Assembly (NCBI GenBank): GCA_037127315.1
Contig: JBBBDQ010001153.1
Coordinates: 4,645,501-4,709,500, forward strand
Origin: Ascarosepion bandense
Taxonomy: Eukaryota > Mollusca > Cephalopoda > Sepiida > Sepiidae
DNA length: 64,000 nucleotides
Direction of reading: 5' to 3'
Shown here: piece by piece, positions 10,130-22,586 of the stretch
Layout of the letters: each line of letters begins with the position of its first letter
How positions within the stretch are numbered: the first letter of the stretch is position 1
The notes under the pieces: model-generated
What the model saw: only the letters and a program-made list of their open reading frames with translations
What the model was told of the DNA's origin: nothing
Databases searched by the model: none
Translations under genes and position numbers: made by a program

Positions 10130-10440
10130 TAATACTTGGCTAGCGTAAATGTTCGAGACCTGAGATCGAAGGATCGCAAGACGAGTGTATGTTGTGTACA
10201 AGAGACCCGATTTTCAACTCGCGACTGTGAATGCATTGGAGGTTTTTTCTCTCTGTTTAGCATGTTTTGATGAACAGTCGAGAGGAGTTTCCTTGGTGGT
10301 GAGTAAGTCTTTGGATGCATCGTTTGCTCTTAACTTCGCAGTTCCAGAGGGAAAATTCTATGTTGAATGGCCTGATTTATTTCAGTGGGTCGAGCAATTT
10401 ATGATGACCTCCCGTCGGCTAGTTTTACCGGGAGATTGAA
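10130..10440 (+). pseudogene. ORF2 endonuclease fragment (Tx1-like, copy 2)
   Basis: Around 10139-10260 shifting frames read LNVRDLRSK-like sequence, then CVQETRFSTRDCECIGGFF, which carries the Q-E-T catalytic-metal motif of apurinic-type LINE endonucleases. An open frame then runs through RGVSLVVSKSLDASFALNFA to a stop at about 10437. This is the domain missing in copy 1. Confidence 0.5.
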
Positions 10441-10718
10441 ATGCCATCATTGACTCTGAAATATATCGTATAGGGGCAAGATAGTGTACTAACAACTGGG
10501 TTGTTACTTCATTTTGTATCTTTGTCGACAAGTTTGATTTCGTCAATAACACTCTGAACTTGAACGAATAGGAGCGGTTCGGATATGGCAGTGAATTCTA
10601 GCTACCTCTAGTAGCTACCTTCTAGTTAATAGAGTCGATGTAGGGTGTCCAAGTTATTACTTAATAGTTTACTCGGCTAAACCAGGTTGGAGTAAACTTA
10701 GATAAGCCTAACATTTAG

Positions 10719-11018
10719 ATGATTGGCTACAGGAAATTGAACGCACCATTATTCGGTGAGCGTGATTTCCAGGCCCAGCTGCTACTGCGGAAATTGATGG
10801 AGGCTGTGGTTTGCAATAGGAAGTGGGATAAATTAAAATCCCAAGTTAGATCGATGACTGCTGATTATATTTTTAGTCTCAATCTAACTAGATTAGCAGG
10901 AAAAGAAAAAGTTGGTAAGAGTATTAAATCACGTGATAGTGATGACGTATTCATAGCAAGCGTAGGGTTGGTCTCCTTGATTATCAAGAAAAATCAAGCT
11001 CCGGTAGTTAAGGGTTAG
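10719..11018 (+). pseudogene. ORF2 linker between endonuclease and RT (copy 2)
   Basis: This is an open 99-codon segment: MIGYRKLNAPLFGERDFQ, LLLRKLMEAVVCNRKWDKLK and SQVRSMTADYIFSLNLTRLA. Copy 1 has the equivalent MAGYWKLNTLSFDEKDVQ at 3525. It is family-typical linker without catalytic residues and is part of ORF2, not an independent gene. Confidence 0.6.
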
Positions 11019-11059
11019 GTTAGAATTAATATCTTCTGAGGCTAAAAATATAACTGCTG

Positions 11060-11595
11060 AATTGCTATGGAGGAAGTTTGGAATTCGTCCCATCGACCGT
11101 TACTACAAACGCAGACATATGTGAGGATTTTCGTGACTACTTTCAGGATCTGTTCACCAAAGAACCCATTTTGGTGCGTATTTGGTTGACTTTCCTGCCT
11201 TGAGGGGATTAAAGCCAGCCATTTGAAGGCTATCATTCCTTGTCTAATTGTGTTGTGAAGGGCATGTCTATTCAAGACAACGTTAATATAGTACGCTTGA
11301 TCATCGAGCAAGTCAGCAGTGAAGCTGTGCTGATCAATTACACCATGCAAGGTATTCAATAGGGTTAACCATTAATTTCTGGAGGTTGTACGTTTTGGGT
11401 TATACTTTTACACCTGGATCCGACACTCTGCATTCGTCTCCCGGTGCGCTGGTGGAAGTAAACGGGGTTCACTTCGCATATGCATACGACGTTTTGGTTC
11501 TTGTATCGAGCAGATCCGAGATTGAGAAAATCGGCAAAAAATTCAGAGGGCACGAAACGGTAACAGGGAACAAGATCAACCGTGATAAGTTTTAA
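11060..11595 (+). pseudogene. ORF2 reverse transcriptase fragments (copy 2)
   Basis: Short matches to copy 1 are visible: a GGGCATGTCTATTCAAGACA block (11261 on; compare 4448), a segment reading SPGALVEVNGVHFAYAYD (about 11431), SSRSEIEKIGKKF and NKINRDKF. The palm sequence between ELNG and YADD is deleted, so the catalytic pocket is gone. Confidence 0.6.
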
Positions 11596-11600
11596 AGTTT

Positions 11601-14600
11601 TAAAATTTACTTAGAACTAAACATTTCCAAAAAAAAGCAATTTCTAGGTATTCTCACTGAATAAAATAGCAATATTTTTACCACATTTCTGTGAAAAAAG
11701 CCTACTAGTTCTAACTCTTGTCTTCTGAACTATAGCTGTGAATGACTCTAAAAATATAAAACTGCTGTCATAAACAAATTAATCCAAAGAGCTAAACCCA
11801 TTTCCTCAGCCAAAAATAATAATCCGTAACAAAATTGGGTAAAACACTCATCAATAATAAGTTTCCTAATTACATAGTCAACGAACAAATCGAATTTAAT
11901 TTAAATAACAACAATTTTAACTATAATCACAGTCATAAACATTAGTAAATATTGAAAATAAAGCAATTAACACATTTTACCAAAATCAAATGCACTATAA
12001 AATCAAACAGTAGAAAAAGTAAATAAAGAAACATAACACGTAGATATATAAAAACCAGTCAATAAAAACAAATACATCAGATTCATTATTTACTAGAGAA
12101 AATTCAAAACTAGCAGTCTAGTTATTAAAAATTATATATCCCAAACTTCCTTATTACATAGATGGTCAAATCAAATTTTCAGTTAAAGGGTGAACATTTA
12201 CAACACCAAAAAAATTAATGATTTTTTTAATTATTTTGAATAAAAGTTCATTGATTTATGATACAGGTACAGAGGGTTACAAAAAAAGTCATGATCCTGA
12301 TGTACGTGTATATAATGACGGATATTTTATTACGAAACTATTCTTATACACCATTATTGTTCTAATATGATCCGGCCTTAGTAAATTCAAAACATTTAAA
12401 GCATTATGCCCAACGAGGCAAAGTCCGACATTTTTAATCCGGCACTCTGTCGCCCGTCACGTTCTACCGCTGTTTGTTCGTTGCTAGGACGGCAGCTGCT
12501 ACAAAGGCAGTCACACGTTGTTTAGAACTTGCCACAGCAACCGACAGCAGGAGATTGTTTTGGTGATACGGTCTTACTCACTTCTTATATATAACTGCAT
12601 ATTTATCGATTCAGGATATTAAGTAACCATTCATTTTTTAGTTTTAGACTTTTCTTTTAACTTTTGTATTTCATGAAACAATAAAAACATTGATTGGAAG
12701 CATTAATAAGTTTCATTTCCTGTTTTAAGCTTTGTTCTATATTTGATAAATCTGAAACATATATATGGAATGAGCTGGCAGTATACTTATATATTGCTCT
12801 GTTTTAATGGGGTGATTTCTCTCCTCCGGCATTTTCTGTGAACCGGCAGTGACCGTGCCAAATTAAAAAGATTGGACTGGACATTTATATATATATTAAT
12901 ATAATACAAATCAAGACGTTCTGATTGTCTGTGTCATCAACTTTCTTTCGACCAGACATGGTTCATTATGTTCTTTAACAATGTCGTAATTAGCAAAATA
13001 AAAGGAAGCCGATTTAAAGTTGTGATGTCTGAAACTTAGTTCGAAGAAAAGGTTCTCAGATATTAATCAGTCAAGAAGTATCGCTAATCCATTGTTATTT
13101 CCATCGCAAATATTCAAATGAACTCCATTCTTTAGTTACACTAGTTCAAACTTTTAATGCTAGCACACGTCATTCCACTTCTAAAGAGTCGAATCACTAA
13201 TATTTTCTTTCATATGATTACTAACCAATTAATCATTGTAACTTAATAGTATGAATTTGTCTGAAATTTTTTACATGAAACATTATCATTTCATTATATT
13301 ACAAGAACTTAACTCATCTGGACACATTCCCCTGCAGAACCTTCTCATGACACTAATCCGTCTGAAAGAGAACTGCAGAGTAAGCTTAGGTGATTTTGGA
13401 ATCTATTTGATCCACTTTAAAACGTCTTTGCTTCAGTTCCGCCTTGGAAGTTGGAAAACAATGATTTATTTTAGACATTTGTGTTTCTTATTTTCAGTTA
13501 TTACAGTTGTTGTTTGAGTCATTGTTAACACAGCCATTTTTGCACCAAAAATAATAGTATGTGTGTTTTCGATTTTGACTTTCTTTTCTGTGGTTAATTT
13601 GGGAGTTCAGGGTACTGCCATTGGAAGTAATGATTATTGATACCAAAATTTAAATCAATGAACAAAGATTATTTCAGCGCTCTTACGCGAATGGCTTTAG
13701 GAAGGCGTCAATCTTCGTGTCCAATAGATATCAATATTAAATTAACATAGTTTAATATGTCCCAAGAGCAGATGTAAAAAAAGCCAGTAGCAATATTACT
13801 CCAATCGACCATGTTGGGAACGTCTATCAACATAAAATCAACATCTAAAATCATGTTTTTACCTGAATTAAAATATTGACCTCTAGTGAATTAATATTTA
13901 ATTGCATCAGCGATGAAGCAGACTTCCTTAGTAGATAACTAAACAAAATTCTTTCTCCTCACTGCTGCAATTTGTAGAGAAGAGAACGAGAGAGAGAACC
14001 CATAATTTAACATTCTCACAAGGCTTTTGTGACCCTTTCTGCCAAATATCTTGGTAACATTTCCTGTCACTGGTATTTCGCCAAGATTGACGGAGTAGAT
14101 AATAGTTGAAGGAAGGCTTAAGCATCCCAACCAACTTTAATTATATCATCTGCGTAGGTGACCTCCTCCCACATAAGCTGCTGCTATGTTGTTAAACTTG
14201 TCAAGGATGCATTAACAGTCATTGATTTATTGACAGTATTGATTTCAAAACTTTTAAATTTCATTGGAATGAATTTGTTGTTTTGTTTTGTTTTTTATGT
14301 TTAAATTAACATCCTGCTAAGATAACAGTATAACAAAAGGTTTTATGATCTAATCCAGGTTTTTAAAACTCTCTTCATGATTGATAAACTGTATTTGACA
14401 CAAAAGATCAACATGGTACCTCATGATAAATTTTACCGTGAAATACTAAATCGCAATTCTGTGTTTACGTAATCGATTAAAACATTTTAAAGTGCACAAA
14501 TAAAACAGACAAGAAACTACTTTTTCAAAATAACAAGAAAGCACTTTGCTGACTTGAAAGCAATCAATGAACTTTTATATTCAGGGAGAGAAATTCAATT

Positions 14601-15231
14601 TAAAAAAAATTAAATGAATTTCATGTGATCTCTGATTGTCACAGTTGGTCTTCGGTATCAATTTTAGAATGATTACCATAAAAGAGTTTTCCAAGAGCTC
14701 TTCAGTTAACCAAAAAAACATTTACAGTTTAACTCAGCGTTGCATTATTCATTGTTGGCTTTTGCAGGGATTCAGTTATAAACATACTTTGTCGCTAGGA
14801 TCATAAATGATTTAAGCAATTGATGACATTTTCGGGATATTGTGACGATATTAAAATCTAAACAGTCGAATGATTATGTTAATAAAATATATTTCTCAGG
14901 CAAAGTTAAAATTGCTCGACTGAGAACTGGTTCATATGCCCGAATTATTTTCAGTAATCCGTCTGAAACTTCGATCGCTTACGCTCTTCACTTTTCCTGT
15001 TGATCAACCTCACTTAGACTTCTCCTCAATCACACTCTCTTAAAATGTTCACTATCACCAACTGCGATTGTAGGAATGCATGACTTTAATTTTGAAAGGG
15101 CGCGCAAGTTTAGGACAAGTTCACTCGATGCTTTTTCACTACTATCAAATAATTCAATGATAGAAAAATATTTTAAGTTAAACCTTTACTGTTTTATGAA
15201 AGCATTTTTGCCTTCAGTCCTTTTATATATA
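11601..15231. other. No gene recognised; AT-rich intergenic or intronic DNA
   Basis: I find no transposon domain, RNA gene or long repeat. Open frames at 13251-13517, 13928-14134 and 15076-15264 have no family motif. One tiny piece (13338-13379) is flanked by good splice-site sequences and is listed separately. Confidence 0.4.
13338..13379 (+). other. Possible 42-nt host microexon
   Basis: The segment is preceded by ATTCCCCTGCAG, a good acceptor, and followed by AGA|GTAAGC, a strong donor. It is 42 nt (14 codons), open in one frame as NLLMTLIRLKENCR and in another as PSHDTNPSERELQ. Splice-like ends of this quality arise by chance in tens of kilobases, so this is only a candidate. No neighbouring exon can be linked to it. 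Confidence 0.15.
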
Positions 15232-15410
15232 TTTCATCCGAAAGACGCCACTGCTATTTTTTGAGGTGAAGCAATTTTTTCAACTTTGCTCGTCATATGT
15301 ATAATTAAACTTAGAATTATTTTAAATATGTCCAAAAACTTTCCGTTCTTATTAAAGATTAAAAAAAACGATTTATAGCAATTCTCTTCAATGCACAATC
15401 GAATAAAGTT
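15232..15410 (+). repeat. Dispersed repeat A, copy 1
   Basis: It begins CATCCGAAAGACGCCACTGC and continues through CATATGTATAATTAAAC and CGATTTATAGCAAT. A diverged copy in the same orientation lies at about 22176-22355. Its identity is unknown. It directly abuts inverted arm B here but is separated from it by about 380 bp in the second location. Confidence 0.7.
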
Positions 15411-15412
15411 TT

Positions 15413-15840
15413 TAATTAATTGCCATTCTCTTTCGTAATCGTCATAAACTGCACTGAAATGCCCTCTCTTGGTCTACAGAAGAATAATGAAAATATAAAC
15501 GAGGGAGTTTTAAGAAAATGAAAGCAGGACATATCGAATGAAGGAGGGGAAGAAACAAAGAGTAACTGGATAAATGGATAATAGATCAGGAAGTGGGAAG
15601 GATAGTAAAAACCTAAAAACTATAAAAAACAGGAAGTTGTGGAAGGTCATGAAAGCTCACCTCTTGAAAAATCAATACGTAAAAACTAGAAAATATTATT
15701 AAATAAAAAATCACACGTTATATAAACGGCAAATACTATCTACCTGTCCGTATGACTGAAACCCTCTAACTCGGGTCACATTTGCTCTATAGAGACATAT
15801 TATCCTTTTTAGAATCAGGATGACCCCTGTGATTGAAAGT
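15413..15840 (-). repeat. Inverted arm B, left copy (~430 bp)
   Basis: The reverse complement of this stretch aligns along its whole length with 21346-21790. Shared landmarks include GGTGAGCTTTCATGAC, GGATAATATGTCTC, AACGTGTGATTTTT and GGGCATTTCAGTGCAG. Indels are scattered throughout. The outer end is the GGCAATTAATT side (15413), the inner end is near 15840. Confidence 0.8.
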
Positions 15841-18789
15841 CTGTCCTTCATTTAGTGCTTGAATATACAGTATTGGGATTTGTGTCCGGATGAGGAGGGA
15901 ACAGTGAAAAATTCAAATTTTAAAATAACTGAAAAACGTGATATTAAAAGTGTTTCGATTTTTATTGATTTAAAACAAAAACTTTGTATATTTATAAAAA
16001 CATGTTTTAAATTCATTTAAAAATATCCCCCAAACTTTCTGAATGTAGAAAATAATTTTTATTTCTTCAAAATGCGAAGGACTCAGAGTTAAAGTGAGAA
16101 GTTTCGTGACGTAATACTTCAAAGTATAGCAGAGATTATGATTGCAAGAACTGAACTCAATTGAAGTTCTTCAGAATTTTTGACTTTTTGACTTAGAACT
16201 CAATTTTCTACATGAATTAGAATTTTGGCCCAAATCAGACTTTTGGCTCAAATCGATTCTTTGACCGGAATTAGATTTATAGCCCGAATCAGAGTTAGAG
16301 TGAACTTTTGAAGTGCCATGAGTGAACTGAAGAATTCAAAGTTATTTCTTCAAAATTATCTTTGCTTTTTTCTAAGCTAAACCAGACGTTCCTCATATGT
16401 TTAATTGTTCGTCGGATACGATCAAAACGCTTCCTTCAGAGTATCTAACGATTGTAGACCCAATAAACTGGCCTTGTGCCACATATACAAATTTAGCGCG
16501 CTTAAAAACTTAGCAATTTACAGTGGTTGCAGAAAATTAGTAACGCAGGAAAAGTAGTCACTGAATCCCACTTTAATATGAAGTAGATTGGCGTGAATCA
16601 GATAAAATTAATTAAAAAGAAAAGATAGAAAGAAATTTGCATTGCGTCATTCCAAATTTAAACATTTATTATTCCGTAGGTAGCAAGTATTTTCCACTGT
16701 TGCAAAATGTTATAAAGGATGTTATGATAATTACCATCTTAAAGATAGATATATTTTTCGCAAGTACATGTATTCATTGTCAAAAAAAGTTTGCCAACAA
16801 TCTTTCCTATCCGTAAAAGTATCAATAATGAGATCATGTTTCAGAGTCCGGACAATTGTCAAAATTGATAATAAAGATAATCCGTCATCTGCTGGGAATC
16901 TGAAATATTTTTAAAAGTTTCAATTTGCTTAAACATGTTTCAGCACTCGCATTCATTACAGAGCACGTTAATAAAATGCGAATGGCAATTGAGATATTTA
17001 CCTACATGTCTTGCAGACGTTTTATATTGATATCATTTAGATAATTGTAGGTGGTTTTCAAGCTATATTTAATTTGCATAACGAGATGAACAAACCATTT
17101 TACTCCATCGACAATTTTGACACTTTTTCAGATGGCTATTTTTACTGAATGTGCTAATGTGATTCTCTTGTGTAAATAGAAATAAAATACATCTGTTGGA
17201 CATGACTTTGGCATACTTCCCTTCTTGAGATAACTCTTTGTTGCTCCAAGGCGACCTTCAAGACATTAACCAAATAGTATTGATGTGCTCGTAATTCTAT
17301 TATACCAAGTAGTTCCTGATTGATATTTATCTTTAAAATTCTCCAGCGTTGTGTTTATGAGGAAAATATGGTGTACAACCTGGTCGGAGCACTAACAAAT
17401 GTCAAAGCATCAGTAGACAAGTTGGCACTGTCAGCAACAACCAGACACGGTGAAGAATCAGCACATAGTATTTACATAAGTTTAGGATTTATTTCCAGAA
17501 CACGTGACTGAAAACCGGCCTGCTTTCCCTTTTACGCTAGTCTCGTTGATCGAGTCAACGTAAAAGATCGAGTTATAGTTGTTTCGTTCGTTTCAAAAAT
17601 ATATTCAACCAGACAATAACAGGATTGTCATTTTTTTAAAAAAGATTTAATTATTTCAATTTTGATTAGATTTTTTTAAATCAAGTTTTAATTCGTTTCC
17701 TAGTTCAAATATTGGGTTGTATGATTTAAGCGGTTATTGCAACAAATTTTTGAATATAAAAATTGGGACTTCAGTGAAATAAAAAATTGTTGCATTTTAG
17801 TAATCCTTCCTGTGAATGATTTGCTGCTTGAAAATGTATTCTTATCAATATTTCTATAAATATTAAAAGAAAAATGTTAAAGTATTGCCTCTGTATTATA
17901 ATATTCCTTATATTTGCAGATTTTTATTTTGCTTGTTGACAATATTTACTAAATTTTATGTTCCGGTGAAAATTTGTTTTACGTTTAAACTAGATAGAAG
18001 TAATTAAAATATCATGTGGTATTTTAAAGCAAATGGTTTAATGGTCAGAAAAATATTGAAATTTGCAAAGTTGCTCATGCCGTATTGATATATTTTAAAA
18101 GATAAAGTAAGATAAATAGGCAATGACATGATTCACGAAATGTGTGTTCCTCTAAGATTTAATATATTATCACGAAATACTGATAAACGGACTGAAGTTA
18201 AAAAACCTTTAATAAAATAGTAAAGAAACCTCCCAAAGAAACGGGATACATAAGGTTTAAAATAATTATTCAAAAATGAGGAATATTTCTTGTAGCTTTT
18301 ATTTTAGTTATAATTTTAAGCTAATATATTAAGTTTAATATTTGCAATAATCAAAACACTTTGTGCATTTCAAAACTAATTTAAATTGATTGAAAAGAGT
18401 TTTTGTTGAGATATCGCTAACAGCGTTGATTTAAGCGACATTTTTATCCATTTGTCAGCACAATTTAATTCTCTTTATTAATTCATATTTAAAAAACAAA
18501 ATACTTTTCTTAATATTTATTTGAGGAATATTAGGTGATTTAGATTTTTATTAACCTGATGAAAAACAAACTATTAGTTTAAAATATTGTTAAAAAGCAT
18601 TTTTAACACAGTGGTTTCTTTAAGGTGTTGACAGGTTGACTGACAACCGGAAGTTTTTTCAATTTATTTCTAACCGTGAATATTTCTAAAAATTTGAGAA
18701 ATATAACGTGAGCGCTTTTTAAATAATTTTAAACTATCAAGTAATCTTAAACAATTAAAAAATATTCTGTAATCTAATGTTTTATTGAA
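15841..18789. other. Mostly unannotated AT-rich DNA inside the inverted arms
   Basis: A short run of related phrases (GAATTAGAATTTTGGCCC, AATCAGACTTTTGGCTC, GGAATTAGATTTATAGCCC) lies at about 16205-16290 and may be a tiny degenerate repeat. A Tc1-like end motif near 16519 lacks a partner. Otherwise only the candidate exon at 17347-17449 stands out. Confidence 0.4.
17347..17449 (+). other. Possible 103-nt host coding exon
   Basis: An acceptor-like TTAAAATTCTCCAG precedes, and a donor-like GGTGAAG follows. Between them the frame is open and less AT-biased than its surroundings, reading RCVYEENMVYNLVGALTNV and then KASVDKLALSATTRH, with an amphipathic-helix-like spacing of hydrophobics. I do not recognise the protein. 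This is the best host-exon candidate in the window, but it rests only on composition and splice-like borders. The surrounding open frame runs 17320-17511. Confidence 0.25.
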
Positions 18790-21290
18790 TTTTAGAAACG
18801 GTTGGACGGGCGCACGACAGCGGCCTTCGTGTCATGGGGCAAGGTTCAAATTGGTAATTCGCTAAGTTTCATTAATGACCTTTCGCGGGCAAGATCGATG
18901 CATGTCGCAGTAGTCGAACGGGAGTCAGAAACGCAGCCGTGGTCAGCAAGCGAAGTGAACGTTGGCCCATCTCAATTTTCGAATTTTTGTAACAATTAAA
19001 AAATAAAATAAAATTCTCAAATTAAAGAAAAGTATTTTTATTCTTATTTACTTAACCTCCCGAATGTATTTGAAAAGTTTTGTTCTGTTACATTATGAAT
19101 TTATACAAAAAGCATAGGTTGTTACACGAAATGGAGTTACTAAGGGCAGGAAGTTCGCTTGTGTTCGGTTGGCGTCTTGTGGTGGTTCGCAAAATGATGG
19201 TACACTCAATGCTCTCACTGCTGTGCGCCTTAGTTCTTTCTTTTCCTCTTACTTTTTTCTTCAATTACTCGACTTCGCAGTTTCTTTAACCTTTGTTGAT
19301 CGTTCAGCATTCTTCTTGTTCCTACTGCTTCTGCTGCGTCCTGCCGTCTCAGCCATTTTCATCGCCGTCGTCGCCGTCATCTGTCGTGTTTTGTGCGCGC
19401 AGACAGGGTATTGGTTTTGTTCGTTAGTTCTTTCATTTAGTTCATTCGTTTTTTTCGTTCTTTCTGTTGTTAGCTCGTTAGTTCGTTTCGCCTGTTCCAC
19501 TCTGCTTGTCGTCGTCGTTGTTGTCGTCGTCGTCGTCGTCTTCGTTGTCATCGCCATCGTTTTCGCCGAGTCGGCTTCTTTCGGAAGAATGATTATCCGC
19601 ACAAAGTTCTTGCGTCGCACGAATTATAGGAATCGTTTCCGAAAACTCTCCTGAAGGAAAACCACTCTTGCCTCCTTTCCTCGTCGCATCTGTCTGCTAT
19701 AGATATCCTCTTTACTGGTCTAAATGTAGAGGGCAATCGTGTTTCGGCAGGCAGAGCTGAGGACAGTGCTGCTATTCATGGTTTTTCGCGTGCCACCGCC
19801 CTGCTTACTGAAGAATTCGATATCTTCTAACCGTTCGCCGGTTAATAGCCCGAGATCGAATGCTCATCAGTTTTATCCGTAAACGCATTGATATATTCTC
19901 TGCAGCAGCAACCGCCAACTACACTGCAGCAGTTTTAGTGAGTGGCCTAATGCGCATGCGTAACGACTGGTCAACGTTTTAGCCATATTAGCCGCCGATT
20001 GCTCGCTGATGTCTGCTGTTGCTACTTGTCGTTTGCTGCCGTTAGATACCGTCGTAAATGCTCCAACCGTCAGTTTACTCATGTTCCGTCGAAGCGCTCA
20101 CTTCAGTGATCGATATATGTGCCGTATGTCCTCGTCTTGCGACTCTGCTTGAATCATACTCGATCGTTTACATTGCGATCAGGAATGAGAGAGTTCGTAT
20201 GCGTTGTGCGCACGCGATTTCACCACCGTAAGCAGAAAATTGAACCATGATTGTAGCGCTGTGTTTCTGTTTTCACCCTACGTCTTCGCTTTCCCATGCG
20301 GTGGAAGACGGGATGTCACAAGATAGTGTGCCAGTCCTTTGTCTCTCGCTTACAAGACCGCGGAGTCGAGCCTCTGTCTTGTAGCCGTACTTCTCAAGTA
20401 GTGACATCCCCTGCCGTCCGAATAATACCTCATTTGTCGCCCTCCACTGCGACATATCTATCCCCGCGTTCTTCGTTCGTCCGGGACCTCTTCAGCGGAG
20501 TTTTGGACTTTTCTGGTACAGTCTTGGCCGCGCCGCTCTCTTCCGGTTCCGATGCCCTAGTGATTATGTTTTTGTGCTCACGCCACTGACAGAGGAGAGC
20601 AGGCAGCAGTGAACGAGATGAATGCATTGCTCTTCTCTCACGATCAACCGCACCTTTCCTAGCTCGACATCTAAATGGCGCGAACACTTCGGCGCGGCCC
20701 TCACATCCACACGGTCGGCACCAGGTGCACTTTCCCTCCGGTCCGTCGTCAGGGCATGCAGGTCGACGTGCTGTCCTCGTCGTCTGGGAGACGTCTTCTG
20801 TTTGGCCCACGAGTGTACTGTCACTCCACTCTCTGACGGGGACGGAGGAAACGAAAATGTGGTCCGTTATATGTAGTGAGTCGGTCTCTTCTTGTTGTGC
20901 TTCAAACAATCACGCGAATCTCTCAGCGCTCCACTATCTTGGATGGGCTCGGAAAAATCTGTGAGAGCTTCAAAACGGGCGTGGCTGTGCTGATCCTTGC
21001 ACCGGCACATTACGTCGTCTCGTCGCGTGGTCTTCTCCGTGGTGTTCCGACCCCTCAAAAGAACGATTTTCTTCTGTCCGTCTCTGAGAAGTCCCCGATT
21101 TTCCTGTCGGGCGCTTTGCGGCGGGAAAAAATCTCGCAGTAGTGGTCTTAAACTTTCCTCCCGCAGCCATTCAGTGAGAACCCGCGGTTTAAACTAGTCA
21201 CGATTTAAGTTGTCTAGTTTTAGGCGCTGCGCGCGGGTGCATCAACCCCGGATCAGTAACCCTTTTTCTCTGAGTATGGTCCGAATAAAG
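18790..21290. other. GC- and CpG-rich block, unidentified
   Basis: Base composition changes sharply from the AT-rich flanks, with many CG dinucleotides and a (GTC/GTT)n tract at about 19505-19560. Several overlapping frames on both strands are open, including 161 codons (+, 19169-19654) and 159 codons (-, 20430-20909). Open frames are expected by chance in GC-rich DNA, and none shows a known domain. It could be a CpG island with a promoter and first exon, or a foreign or satellite-like insertion. It sits inside inverted arms B. Confidence 0.4.
19505..19560. repeat. (GTC)n-type trinucleotide tract
   Basis: Imperfect GTC/GTT/CGT repeats. On the minus strand they read as a poly-Thr/Lys-Thr stretch, on the plus strand as poly-Val. 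Both are probably simple-repeat artefacts. Confidence 0.8.
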
Positions 21291-21345
21291 TTAGAGTAAA
21301 CTCTGGTGAAAACGTTTTCGTAAATTCACAAGGTTTTTGTTTTTA

Positions 21346-21790
21346 CTTTCAATTCCAGGGTCATTCTGATTCCAAAAAGGATAATATGTCTCCATAGTGC
21401 AAATGTGCTCCGAGTTAGAGGGTTTCAGTCACACGGACAGGCAGATAGAATTTGACGTTTATTTACTTTTATATAACGTGTGATTTTTCAACTTATAATA
21501 TTTTCTTATTTTTGATACATTGCCTCTTCAAGAGGTGAGCTTTCATGACTCTCCACCGCTTTCTGTCTTTTATAGTTCTTAGGTTTTTACTATCCTCCCT
21601 AATCTTATTTACAGAAGTTTGGTCGATGTTTCCATCTTTCCCTCCTTCATTCGACATATGTTTTTTTCTTTTCTTTTTTTTTTTTTGATTTAATTTTCCT
21701 TAAAACTCCCTCTTTAATATTCTCATTATTTTCCTATAGAACTAAAGAAGGGCATTTCAGTGCAGCTGATGATGATCCCGAAAGAGAATT
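21346..21790 (+). repeat. Inverted arm B, right copy
   Basis: Partner of 15413-15840 in opposite orientation. It contains an extra T-rich insertion (about 21660-21690). With the left arm it brackets about 5.5 kb that includes the GC-rich block. Confidence 0.8.
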
Positions 21791-22175
21791 TTAATTTTTT
21801 TTTAAGTAGAAGGGAAACTGAGATAATTGTGTACAGTCACTAAATGATTAGATATTTTTGGATACGCTTTGTAAATGACAAAATCTAACATAGGTTTATG
21901 AAGTTTAGCTTTACCCTGTAAAAAGTTTGTATGATTAGGCACCAGGTGTGAAGATCATTACGTTCTTTATGAGGTTGTTTTTTGATTTTATATGTAAGCG
22001 TTATGTACTGGCGCATTTGTTTTACTGATCAATTCAGTTTCTTCTTTCACTTATGATCGATACATTGGTAAAACTTTTCTGACACTTTGTCTTTAAATTT
22101 TGGGGTGGATTCGGGGATTTTGATTTTCAAAAGTGAAAACACGCGAAAAAGCAACGTTCTACCTTCCTTTCCTAT
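21791..22175. other. No feature seen
   Basis: AT-rich sequence between arm B and repeat A, with no counterpart near the first copy of repeat A. Confidence 0.4.
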
Positions 22176-22355
22176 CCGAAAGACGCCAACGTCATTTTTC
22201 GAGACGAAGTAATTTTTCAACTTTGCACGTCATATATATGACTAAATTTTGAATTATTTTAAATATGTGCTAAAACTCTTCGTGCTTATTAAAAAGAATA
22301 TTTGAAAGAATCGATTTATAGCAATACTTCTCAATGCAAGTAGAAAAAACCTTTT
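22176..22355 (+). repeat. Dispersed repeat A, copy 2
   Basis: Begins TATCCGAAAGACGCCAACGT. It follows 15232-15410 in the same orientation through CATATATATGAC and CGATTTATAGCAATAC, with base changes and small indels. Confidence 0.7.
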
Positions 22356-22586
22356 AATTTGAATATGCTTCGAAAATATATTTGCAAATACTTAGTAAAA
22401 AGACGAGTATTGTGGCATCTTATGTCTCTTTAGTTGCATTACTTTTTTGTTCTTTCTTCAAAACATCATCATCAATTTTAATATTTATACACATGCATTT
22501 AATTTAATATTTAACTTAAACTGTTAATATTCTTTGCAAATTAATAAACATTAATATTACTTAATTTTAATCATTAGTCTTGCTTG

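Larger units (their letters stand above)
9640..11600 (+). mobile_element. Decayed Tx1/L1-type LINE, copy 2
   Basis: This copy shares the pre-endonuclease region (9664-9750 with 2545-2655), the endonuclease-RT linker (10640-11018 with 3445-4000) and reverse transcriptase segments (11250-11595 with 4440-4930) with copy 1. Large internal deletions remove most of the palm. It ends abruptly after the INRDKF segment at about 11595, so the thumb and C-terminus are absent. Confidence 0.7.

Noticed and set aside
16519..16550. TA|CAGTGGTTGCAGAAAATTAG, resembling a Tc1 end
   Set aside because: I found no inverted partner and no transposase within about 2 kb, so it is not listed as an element.
20308..20412. 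Stem formed by GGGATGTCAC and GTGACATCCC
   Set aside because: Ten-base arms about 80 bp apart in GC-rich DNA are weak evidence of structure.
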